Positions 54,901 through 64,000 of a stretch of 64,000 nt of DNA are shown in pieces (the first letter of the stretch is position 1; the number at the start of each line of letters is the position of its first letter). Source of the DNA: Closterium sp. Naga37s-1 (taxonomy: Eukaryota; Streptophyta; Zygnematophyceae; Desmidiales; Closteriaceae); the NCBI GenBank assembly GCA_947471745.1, contig CANJKZ010000068.1, positions 1,779,001 to 1,843,000 on the forward strand, written 5' to 3'. The translations under genes and the position numbers were made by a program. The notes beneath the pieces are model-generated. The model did not search any database and had not been told where the DNA came from. It was given only the letters and a program-made list of their open reading frames with translations.

Positions 54901-57158
54901 CGGGTGAGCGCCGATATAGGTCGGAGTTGGAGTAAAAGCTGGCGGTGAAGTTGGCGCTTTGATGGACTTCCCGTTGAGTTGGGTTCAGCTGCTGTGCAGG
55001 AGTTGGTGAAGTGTCGTCGATGAGGATTGGTGCCGTTGAAGGACCAGCGATTGGTGTTGATGTTGCTGTTGTTGTCTCTGCTGCTGCCGGTGTTGTCTCT
55101 GCTGCTGCCGATGTTGTCTCTGCTGCTGCCGATGTTGTCTCTGCTGCTGCCGATGTATTCTCTGCTGCTGCCGATTGTTGAATCGTTGCTAATGCTCTTG
55201 TTCGTTCTGCCTTAGGAATGGTGTGCGAGTACCAGAAGCCTTCTGGACTGAAGTCGGGGTGGAGATCCGGTGGATGTGTCTACGAGGTGAAGGTGACAAT
55301 CCCGTCGCTGTCAGCGGTGCCAAGATCTGAGACGAAGTTGAGGACGAAGACGTTATTCTTCAGGACCGCCTTCTCGATGTAGAGGCCGCCCTTCCCGTGG
55401 TATAACTTGAACTCCTGAGTGGTGCTGTCTGCTTCGAGGTGTATGCCCTTCGCCATCAGTTGACTGACGTTCAGTAAGTTGTAACCGAGCCCTTCTGCTA
55501 TTAAAACCTTTGACATTTGCAGTATGACGTTTGTCTCTCGTGACTGAAGTTGCACTATGCCTTGTCGTCGTGTGCGCAGGTTCTGATTGTTGGCGACGGT
55601 GATGACGACCTCGCGTTGAAGTTGGTGTTCGCGTTGAACAAAGCGTCCTGAAGAGCACATGTTCTCTCCGCAGCAGCTGTCCAAGAACCACGTATCTTTC
55701 CCGGACGGCTCGCTTTGAGCTATGGCTGCATACGTCGGATTTGGTTGAAGTGACTCGCGGCGAGGCGTGCTGTTGTCGAGTTGGTCTTCCGGAGTAATGC
55801 GGTGGTGACTCTGTGATGCAGGAGTCGGTCAGCCGTGCCATGCAACTGACGATGTTTCTTGTTCCTTGCGCAGGTTGTCCCGTCGATGTTGTTGAGGCTT
55901 GTACTTGAGTGGTCGGATTCGCTTGCGTTAGGGCGACTTGATTGCTTGAAGGGCGAAGCGGCCGCTGCGTTGGCGTTGACTGCTGCCGGTTTGGGTAGTG
56001 TGTACGGGGGTGACCTGACGTCTTACAAAGGTGACAGAACGGAGGTACTGGTTTCGGTTGATGCCGATTGTTGTTGTTGTTGTTGTAGCGCCATTGAGTG
56101 TGGAATGTGAATTCGGGCACTGATGCCTTCCTCTTGTGTCGTTCTTCTTGCAGGTCCATATCTTGCTGCTCAGCGTGGATCTCGGCGCAGAGTGCTGCTT
56201 CTGATATTTTTCCGTGAGCTCGGAGTATGGCGCGAGTAGAGCGCCACTGAGGACCGAGGCCGCCGATGATGACTGTGACGAAGGCGTCTTCTGAAATCGA
56301 CCCTCCGCATCGAAGGAGTTTGTCGCGCAATTCGCGACAGCGGATGATACACGTCATTCCCTTTTCACCCGGTTTCATTTCGACCGTTGTCTGTTGCGCC
56401 ATTAACCGACTTTGATTGACGCTGTCTGTTGCTTGATACAGGTTCTTCAGGTGGTTGTACGCGAGCTCTGCAGAGTTGCCGTATCCCCGGTAAGACCGTA
56501 TATTCTGCTGCTGATTCGGAGTGATGTTTCTCAGTAGTATTGTGTATGCCATCATTGTCTGATACGTGTACTGCTGATTGTCGTACTGTGTGCCGTGTGT
56601 TGGGTATGGCAGGGACCCGTCGAAGAAGCCAAGAATCTGCGCGCCTTCCATCATTAGCTTGAACTCGAATGACCAGGTAAAGAAGTCCTTCCCGTCGAAA
56701 GGCCTTGACGTTTGCAGTTTTAAGACGTGCGCGAACTGCGACTGAACTTGAAGTGCGTCCAGTGTCTTCTCTTGTCCAGGTGCAGGCTGCGGTTGTGGCA
56801 TAAAGCTGACGGAGCCGCGCTGAGGCTCATACGAAGCAAAGGTAGGCTGCTGCTGTTGATTTCCGCGTGCGTAGGATGAGCCGTCGAGGCTCATGGGCGT
56901 CACGTCGTTGTTGTTGTTGCTGGTGTTTGACTGCGCAGGTGCCGACTGCTGGTGTTGCTCGTAGAAGGACATGAAGGAGAAGAACTTCTCCATCATGTTC
57001 TGGTCAAAGTCTGCAGGTTTATTCGCAGGAGTTTCAGTGGACCCTGCTAATGGTCTTGTCGCCGTGCCCTGCTCTGTCTGTAGGCCAGAGGCAGGAGGTG
57101 GAGTAGGGGTAGTGCCGGGAGAACCATTAGAGGAACTCCTTTCCTTCTGAGTAGCCAT
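52000..57158 (-). pseudogene. gag-pol coding region of copia element 4
   Basis: The likely gag start is MATQKERSS at 57158. An upstream ATG lies within the primer site. gag has a Ty1/copia gag domain (RPFDGKDFFTWSFEFKLMM), an Asn-run and a CHLCKTSGHPRTHY knuckle. Integrase shows TCSTCPEAD and the catalytic core up to QQQGVAERMNRT. RT shows KARWVVRGFDQEHG and YVDDIF. RNase H ends in the usual AADYLPKKL. A 24-base repeat (TGTTGTCTCTGCTGCTGCCG) lies at about 55070-55180. It is a fossil with several breaks. Confidence 0.85.
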
Positions 57159-57216
57159 GCTTTCTGATGTTGTAGGTGTCTTGATAGTGGAATTTGTCCT
57201 GACAGCTCTCATACCA

Positions 57217-57661
57217 TGTTGGGCTGAAAAAGCCCTTGGGATCTTTGCAGGACTAAATTCCTGGTAGGACTGATGTAATAGCGGAAGCGTTTAATGAAAG
57301 GTTGTGAACCACCTTGCGCTGATGTGTGAGGCCAAAGTAGATTGATTAAAACAAAGAGATACAAGCCTTTTATAAGAGTACAAGGGAATATGAAGGGTTA
57401 TAACTAATAACTGTTTTGCTGTTGCTGTTGCGGTCCGATACAGTGACGACTCGGGCAACTGCTCAATAGCGAGTCCGTTGTTTGTCCTTGCTGTCGCGCT
57501 GTACTTGTCAGGTCAAAGGTCGCTGACCTTTGACTTTCGCATAACCTCCAGTAGTTGCTCAACCTCCGAGGGTTGACTCGCTGACGATTCGATATGTTTT
57601 GCTTCGCTTCTGACTTGGTGTTTCGACACGACAGAGGCGCTTAAGCTAATTGTTTCCAACA
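57217..57661 (-). repeat. 5' LTR of copia element 4
   Basis: This 445-base LTR matches 51551-51995 with about twelve differences, and GTTGG follows directly. Confidence 0.95.
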
Positions 57662-57666
57662 GTTGG

Positions 57667-58631
57667 TGCACATTCCTTCGCTCGAGCCACCCTCGCGAGA
57701 ATCGCGAATTTGGAGTGGATGCGCGTGTGACATGATTTTACTCGCCAGTGGATTTTACGTCGTTTCACCCTGATTGGATCACGGCAATGTCCAACAGGGG
57801 ACGCTTTCCATCAAGATGAGACTACGGAAACGTCAGTGTCTCTCTAAAGACGTTCCCTTGTTTTTTATGTGTTCGACTCATCTCCTCCGCTAGAAATCCT
57901 GCCCAAACGTACGAATGTGTATACAAACCGTTTTGACACGCAGAGCATTGCATCCCACCGAAAAAAAAGTGACACTCTCTAGGGCTTGACGGCTACTGCT
58001 GGGTCCACTCTACTACCCCAGGGCTGCTCCTCCTTGCACACTTGTTTGAGACGTGAAATTGCCAAGTCTTGTGCTGCTTTACACTTCCCGCTAGCGGCAC
58101 GCTACGCGAACACATCATCATCTCAGACCTCCTCGTCACGCATTTTTCTCCCATCATCGTCCCATTCCGTGCTTCCACATTGTCGAGCTGCTTCGTCTAG
58201 CCGCCTCTGCCGCGACTACCGCGCTACCAGGTGTCTCTCAGCGTTCTCGCGAAGACGATGTATTGGTCGCACTGGCAGCGTCGGCGTCGAACCCGGTTCA
58301 GCCATTCAATAAAAGCCTTGAGCGACGACGCTTAGTCGGTATCTAACGTGCTATTTGCTCGAGCCCCACCTATCTATCCGTTTCTTCCCTCCTCCCTTGG
58401 GTCGTCGCTCGTCGTCCCGCTTCGTGCTCGGTGTTGCTGTCTCACTCTGAAAACGCGGTCGCGAATCTCCCAACCGGTTGCCGATAGTCCTTTGTTCATA
58501 GACTCCGTTATTAGCCTCCACTATTGACCCTCCCCTTCCGCCATTGGCTTCAGTCTCTAACCCCTAACTGATACCGTCCGCAAGTGGCGTTCTACGCACG
58601 GCATCCCATTGACTCTCCGCGCATGACCCTC
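57667..58631. other. Intergenic; no gene recognised
   Basis: Short plus-strand frames at 57986-58312 are Ser/Cys-rich without a domain. AATAAA lies at about 58309 after a CCGGTTCAGCC stretch, which could be an old LTR or 3' end, but no pair was found. Confidence 0.3.
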
Positions 58632-59178
58632 TGTGAAAATAAGAACGAGGAATGAGTGCATTGAGCAGCATGAGGAGTACAAGTACGAAACCCTAAAGTG
58701 TTGTACCCCATATGAACCACCCCACTACAGCTTACACAGACTATAGCATATGAGTTTGACACACCTCCATAGGCAAAGTGGGGAAGAACAAGAGGTCACA
58801 ATACCAGTCAAGAGAAGCAAAGCAAGCTCAGGGTGGATCACGAAGTCACCACGCATTCTGAGTACAAGCAAATGGCCACAAGGCCAGTTCACATGCAGAG
58901 TTATATAGAGACGAACAAGCAACACAGTGATCACAACCTAGCAAGTGCAAGCATGCAGGTATATGTATAAAGATCACAGTACAAGTAAAGTCAAGAAGTA
59001 AGTAAGTGAGGCCCAGTGGGCACAAGACATAGAACAGTACAGAAACGCTGATGATCACAAGGCTGTAGTGCCTTGGTGAAGATATCAGCAGTGTTGGCCC
59101 GAGTTGCCACGTAAGCAAGATGAAGCTGACCACGCTGCTGCAACTCTCGAGCAAGGAAGTAGCGGAGAGCGATGTGAT
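58632..59178 (-). mobile_element. Copia element 5, 3' end fragment (family of elements 1-3)
   Basis: A 130-base LTR (58632-58761; TGTGAAAATAAG ... TTTGACA) is followed by the ATAGGCAAAGTGGGG-like block and the last part of RNase H on the minus strand (ALRYFLARELQQRGQ, TADIFTKAL; about 59175-59000). Nothing further upstream in the element is present. It is a fossil fragment. Confidence 0.85.
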
Positions 59179-59744
59179 CAGAACCAGAATTCGGAACACA
59201 CCCTAAGTGCATTTCGGGAATTCAATGTTGGAACTCCAACTTTGAAATGTGCGACCCGACTTTCTGAGTTTCCAACCGTGGGAACAAAGTACAGAGAGCA
59301 CACTAGTGCTGGACACAACGGGGCAGAGAACTACCTACAGCGCAGCAGATTACTCGACAGCACAAGACCCTACAGCTATGACTACTTCCAGCAGTGCTCA
59401 CACTCATCATTATCAACGACGACTTGGACGACAACAAGACAGAGAAATCTCTACCTATTACATTATTGTTTTCCTAGACTTTCCTGATTGGTTCTAGGAC
59501 TAGACAACAAGGCTAGGATACTTTGTACATAATAATAAATGCTATGGCTTGCTGTTCCTAGCTCTAAGAAGGTGAATGGCGACCTGAGCGACCTGCTCGA
59601 GGCGCCATAGCTAGTATCCTAGCATAATAGGATGTACTTCTGAAATGTAAGCCATCATATGATCTTTGTAAAGCTATCTTGCTACTATCTTTCTGAAATT
59701 CTCCTAAGAACGCCTCCTACTACTACTACTCTGCCAAAACAGCT
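59179..59744. other. Unassigned sequence with a small inverted repeat
   Basis: No coding domain is seen. GCTAGGATAC (about 59511) and its reverse complement GTATCCTAGC (about 59612) form an inverted pair around an AATAATAAATG stretch. This could be the end of an unknown retroelement. Confidence 0.3.
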
Positions 59745-60191
59745 TAGTGGCTGTTTCATACAGCCGCGCCTGATAACACTGCGCCTGAACCTGTCATTCC
59801 TGATACCGCCGTCCCTGGTTCCACCCCGGTCGTCCCTCCGTGGGACATCCGTGCGTCCCCCGCCGTGGGAAGTGCGGGCGTGCAGCAGGCGAGCGGAGAT
59901 GTGTTCATCCCGTGGCCCGCCCACGTGCGCGCCGCCCTCGCTTCTCCGCAGCAGCAGCAGCAGCAAGAATTCACCTTGTTCTTGCAACAGCAACAACAGG
60001 CTTTTCAGGGAGGGGTGCAGCTAGAGCAGCAGCCGGATATATATCCGTTTCAGCAGCAGCAGCAGCACCAGCAGCAGCAGCTGTTTGCATTCCAGCAGCA
60101 GCACGGCATGCGGCGCACAGGCAACTGCGTGGGGACGTGCCCGACGTCGCTGGAGGTCATCACAAAAATCCTGCGTCCAGAAAGCCGATGA
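59745..60191 (+). CDS. Gln-rich exon-like open frame, function unknown
   Basis: An open frame without an ATG follows a plausible acceptor (TTTCATACAG, about 59760). It encodes a Pro-rich part (PEPVIPDTAVPGSTPVVPPWD), then VFIPWPAHVRAALASP and several Gln runs, ending ITKILRPESR. The composition looks like real coding DNA, perhaps an internal or last exon of a regulatory protein or a captured gene piece. No domain is recognised. The neighbours are retroelement fragments and low-complexity DNA, and no partner exon was found. Confidence 0.35.
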
Positions 60192-61640
60192 AAAGAGTTG
60201 CTTTGGAGCTTTGTCAAATGATTTATAAACGTAGTATTTCGAACGCTTTGTTGAGAAAGTATAGGCATTTTTTCAAATGCTTTGTCGAACGCTTTTCAAA
60301 TGCTTCTGCAATGCTTCTCTGTTCAAACCTACCAGGTGAAAGCCTTCGGCAGAAGTTTGGTTGGAGTTTCCGCAGAGCAATTTCGAAGATTGGATCTCAT
60401 TGCATTGTACTCTTTATGGCCATCGGGTTTCATCTTTAGATTGGAGACTTGCAAGACTTGACATGTTGTTTAAAAAGATGTTTAGTGGCGTTATACTTGC
60501 ATTCAAAATAAACATTTACAGAATCTTATGTAAAAGCAGATTATTCCCACCTAAAAAGGCACATAAAACAACATCTTAAACCCACCCTGTCTAGTCAAAC
60601 ACACCGCCAGTTAGGTTGATCTGCATTATCCTACTACCTGCTTCTCATGCTCCCATACACTATGTCTCCCACTCCACCCCATCTCTTGTGCTCTAGGCCG
60701 AGCGTGCTCTCCCCTACACCTATCCCCCATGATCCTAGCCTGGGCTGTGACCCCACTTTCTGCCTCTCCCTGTTACTGCCCCTTGTGTTGTCTCCCTGAT
60801 CTCTCATCCGCGCCTTCCCTAGTTATGGTACTACTGCCCTGCCCCTGCGTCCATTGCTTCCTCACATGTTCTGCCCTCTCATGCGTCTGCTGCTCCGCCC
60901 CTGGCGCTCTCCAGTCATGCCTTTACTGCTGCTTGCTTTGTCCTCTCCAGGCATGGCTATACTGCTGCCCCCCTTGCGCCACTCCCGTCTTTAATGCTGT
61001 CCCCCTTCTCTATCCACTCGTGCCTTTTCTGCTGTCCCCCTAGCTCTCTCCACTCATGCCTTTTTGGCTGCACCCCCTTGCTTTCTCCTCCAGTTGCCTC
61101 GCTAGTTGCCCCCCCTTGCACACTCCTCACATTGCCTCTCCTGCTGCCCCGCTTGCTGACTCCACTCTTTTGCCTCTCTTGCTGGCCCCCATGCTGACTC
61201 CGCTCTTTTGCCTCGCCTGCTGCCCCCCTTGCTGTCTCCACCAATGCCTCTACATCGTATTGATGTCTCCTCGCAAATATGTGATGCCTCTCCTGCTGCC
61301 CCCCTTTGTAAACTCCACTCATGCCTCATCTGCTGCCCCCCTTGTCTTGTCACCCCATCACTTGGCCCTCTTGCCTCCCCTTCTTTTGCCACTCTTGTGT
61401 CTTCTGCCCTTCCTCCGCTCCTGGCCCCCCTGCTTCTCATCCTCATCCTCATCCTCATCCTCTTCCTCCTCTTCCTCCTCTTCCGCATCTTCCTCTTCCC
61501 TCCTGCTTCCCTTGCCTCTGCCTCTCTTGTGCTTTCTGCCCTTCCTCCGCTCCTGCCCCCCCTGTTTCTCATCCTCCTGCTCCTCCTCTTCCTCCTCCTC
61601 TTCCTCTTCCTCTTCCCTCCTATCTCCCCTGATTTTCCTG
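60192..61640. repeat. CT-rich degenerate repeats; no gene recognised
   Basis: From about 60820 to 61370 the motif CTGCTGCCCCCCTTG with TGCCTCTCC-like spacers recurs every 45-60 bases with much variation. From 61376 a longer block (TCTGCCCTTCCTCCGCTCCT followed by TCCTC runs) occurs twice and again, degenerate, near 62520 and 62635. Leu/Pro-rich frames here are repeat artefacts. 60192-60600 is AT-rich with repeated AAATGCTT motifs. Confidence 0.55.
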
Positions 61641-61659
61641 TTAAAGATTAAGGACGAAG

Positions 61660-62514
61660 TCTATGAAGATTAGGTGCCTAAATTTCTCAAAATCGTTGGT
61701 CTCTATTTCTGGACAGAATAGTCGCGCTCACAAGAAACGCCGTCGACGAAAAGTTCACAGTCAAAACTTCACCAAACTCAGATATGATGTAGCCCTAGTC
61801 CGTGGCTACAATTCCCAATTTGAGTTGTATCAAGAGGTGAAGTAAATCTCGACTTATCAATTTCGGCGCACAGGGGGGTATGCTGCCATAAGAACTTAGC
61901 TCAATCACAAGAGTCTCACAGTATTTCACACCAGAGAATTAGATTAGCACTAAACCAGGTGGAAGGGATGAGGAGGATGAGAGAGAAGGTCCCAAGAGAG
62001 TCCCCAACCAAGGAAACCCCATGCCACATACAATTCCCTTCCCCATAGGCAACCCAACTTTGACCTTTGTCACTATCCCAACCTCCACAATCCACCTCAG
62101 CCCAACTTGGCCACACTTGCCAACCTGGTTTGGTTTCTCCCAACCATTTGGCAGCAACTACAGTAGAAAAGACGAATTTTCCAACCCCCAAAAGTCTGTA
62201 CCCCATATTGAGTCAACCCCACAACTTCCCACAGTTGCCACAATCAAATATGAAAAGCATACGAACTCCAACGTTCGTAACTTTCTTGTTCGTGCTCCGA
62301 TTGAAGCGATACTTGGTTCGTCGGAAAGCTCTTGAGCAGAGGAGTCACTTCAGATATCTGCTCAAGCCAAATAAAATTCACACACACTCAGAAAAACCAA
62401 ACCGCACAAAACACAAATTCTTGCACACGCTCACACCACGCATGCAGCGCACGAACACATGATGGGAGGCAGACAGACGTGAATGCATATCATTGCATCA
62501 CACAACATTTCCCT
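61660..62514. other. Intergenic; possible old LTR remnant, no gene recognised
   Basis: CTGTACCCCATATTGAG near 62190 recalls the CTGTACCCCATATG core of the copia LTRs, but no further match was found. No coding region is supported. Confidence 0.25.
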
Positions 62515-62563
62515 CTCTTCTGCCTTCTGCCCTTCCTAAGCTCTTGCCCCCCCCCGCTTCTCA

Positions 62564-62595
<32 letters not shown>

Positions 62596-62799
62596 ATCCC
62601 TCTTGCCTCCCCTGCTTTTGCATCTCTTGTGCCTTGTGCTCTTCCTCCGCTCCTGCCCCCACTGTCTCTCCTTCTCCTCGTCCTCCTCCTCCTCCTCCTC
62701 GGCCTCGACCTCGTCCTACTCCTCCTCCTCCTCCTCCTCCTCCTCCTCCTCCTCCTCCTCCTCCTCCTCCTCCTCATCCGTCTCCATGTCTTCCGCGTC
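62515..62799. repeat. CTC/TCC microsatellite
   Basis: A run of TCC/CTC triplets is densest at about 62720-62775. On the minus strand it is GAG-rich and could encode a Glu run directly after the stop of the putative gene at 62800-64000. Confidence 0.85.
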
Positions 62800-64000
62800 T
62801 TACACCTCCTGCTCTTCCTCCTTCAGGTCCTTCTTCTCATCATCAGGCTCGGCCGTCCCCCGGAACTCCTCAAATCCTGACTCGTGAGCATGCAGCCTAC
62901 GGTCGCCCCACTTAAAGCCCTGCACGTCTGTGTTGTACACGGGGGTGTGACGTCTAAAGTGGTCTTTGATCATCCACCGCACATTTCGGTACAAACCTGT
63001 CATCCATTCACTGTTTTTCCGGTGGGAGTTCAAGATGTACAAGTCAGTCTTCTTAACCTTTGACAAGCCCTGGTCAATCTGAAATAGCATAGCAAAGTAT
63101 GGGAAGGAGGGAACATGAGACTTCAGTGGACGCACTCGCGTGCAAAGTTTACGGGCTGCGCAAATAGCCCCACATACCATGCCGGGGCGCTATAAAAGCA
63201 TGCGAAGCTAGAGCATACCATGGGTTGAGTAATAATGTCCTACCACCATAATTGACCAGGTTATGTGGTAGGATTTGACGCACACCCGGCGCCCGACACA
63301 GAAATCCCGAAATGATTCCCGGACCGCATCTACAAACCGGCCGTTGGCGAACGGGAGCCCTTCTCTGTTGTTCCCCCACGAGCTGACCCGCTGATTCCCT
63401 CCTGCGCGCACGCATGACAATGCGGGGCAGCATGTGACATGCATGATCATGCATGACATGGTTAAGGGTTGTCCAAAGGGTATGGATGAAGGGGAGGGCG
63501 GGAGAGAATGAATGGGGGGAGGGCGGGAGGGCGGGAGAGAAGAGGAGGGCGGGAGAGAAGGGGAGGGCGGGAGAGAAGGGGAGGGCGGTAGAGAAGGGGA
63601 GGGCGGAAGGGAAAAGGAGGGCAGGAGAGAACGGGATGGCGGGAGAGAAGGAGAGGGCGGGAGATAAAAGGGGGGCGGGAGAAGGGGAGAGTGGGAGAAG
63701 AACCAACGTATGGCTGTCATGGGGATGTGTTTGCACCTGCGCTACAAGCTTGGGCAAGGAGAGCAGGTATGTAGTCATGTGCCAAAGTGGGGATGCATTA
63801 GGGGTATGTAATTCATCATCGTGAGGCACGCACGAGGGGTGCATGAGCAGACATGTCAGTAGGGGAAGTAAAACAGTAACGCAAGTAAGTACTCACTCGG
63901 TTGGTATTTTTTCCACATCTTCCACTTCTTCTTAGTGCCAAGTGAGAGATCAGCTGCACGCGCAGGCCTTCCACCTTCTTGCCGAAAGTTACGTGCACTT
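62800..64000 (-). CDS. Putative spliced gene of unknown function, partial at the window edge
   Basis: Three exon-like blocks lie on the minus strand with matching phases. Block 1 is 64000-63897 (open at the edge; LSLGTKKKWKMWKKYQP, donor GTGAGT). Block 2 is 63401-63247 (acceptor GCGCAG; VSSWGNNREGLPFANGRFVD to SYHITWSIM, donor GTGGTA or GTAGGA). Block 3 is 63078-62800 (acceptor TTTCAG; IDQGLSKVKKTDLYILNS ... WMIKDHFRRHTPVYN, ending EEEQEV with TAA at 62802-62800). The Trp/Arg/Lys-rich composition looks like a genuine folded protein, but I do not recognise the family. A GAG-rich acidic tract lies in the same frame just after the stop, so the last exon may instead be spliced at GTGTAAG. Block 1 also has a second open frame. 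Confidence 0.45.
63491..63690. repeat. 18-base G-rich tandem repeat within a putative intron
   Basis: The unit GAGGGCGGGAGAGAAGGG repeats about nine times with small variation, spaced 18 bases. It lies between blocks 1 and 2 of the putative right-edge gene. Confidence 0.85.

Larger units (their letters stand above)
51551..57661 (-). mobile_element. Ty1/copia retrotransposon, element 4 (different lineage, 445-base LTRs)
   Basis: Two 445-base LTRs (51551-51995 and 57217-57661) are flanked by the duplication GTTGG (51546-51550 and 57662-57666). They differ at about a dozen positions by eye (near 2.7%), so the element is older than 1 and 2. The minus-strand primer site next to the right LTR is TGGTATGAGAGC. 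AAGGGGAG beside the left LTR is the purine tract. Parts in order: gag (57158 to about 55700), protease region (about 55700-55300), integrase (about 54870-53900), RT (about 53530-52900) and RNase H (about 52700-52000). The order is copia. It appears broken about five or six times. Confidence 0.95.

Noticed and set aside
61056-62915. Leu/Pro/Ser-rich frames in the CT-rich region
   Set aside because: They follow microsatellite composition on both strands and contain no domain or conserved pattern.

Overview
The window looks like nuclear DNA of a green-lineage eukaryote. A streptophyte alga such as a Zygnematophyceae is my best guess, but this is not proven. The grounds are a plant-type tRNA-Val(AAC), an intron-split organelle-targeted DNA gyrase B fragment, F-box/LRR genes of plant style, telomere-like CCCTAAA tracts, and a very heavy load of Ty1/copia, Ty3/gypsy, DIRS-like, LINE and hAT-type elements. 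Coding DNA is GC-rich. No prokaryotic operons, CRISPR arrays or rRNA genes are seen.

Layout. 1-8982: a hAT-like non-autonomous element carries a nearly whole copia element (1506-8972, 125-bp LTRs, GACGC target duplication) inside its right terminal repeat. 8983-13915: one tRNA-Val gene, then about 4.5 kb dominated by minisatellites (34-bp, 18-bp, 34-bp and 75-bp units, the last carrying a 24-bp perfect palindrome). 14171-17044: the best intact host gene, an intronless F-box/LRR protein on the minus strand. 18080-24098: an organellar gyrB gene fragment on the minus strand, broken by a 1054-bp hAT element inside one exon and bordered by a LINE that keeps ORF1 and endonuclease but no reverse transcriptase.

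24852-39786: a three-level nest. A DIRS-like tyrosine-recombinase retroelement abuts copia element 2 (27789-39781, GAGCA duplication), which holds a chromodomain Ty3/gypsy element (32585-about 38140). 41051-51126: a second F-box/LRR gene split by a 6.76-kb patchwork of gypsy and copia pieces. The patchwork is flanked by a 12-bp duplication and leaves an intact chimeric reading frame, LRR plus chromodomain. 51551-57661: a copia element of another lineage with 445-bp LTRs and GTTGG duplications. 58632-64000: a copia end piece, a Gln-rich exon-like frame, CT-rich repeats, and a probable unidentified spliced gene running off the right edge.

The few host genes do not form a pathway: a tRNA, two F-box/LRR genes (one broken), a gyrB relic, and one or two unidentified genes. 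The main story is gene disruption, nested insertion and minisatellite expansion. Exact lineage, expression and copy number need searches that could not be run here.
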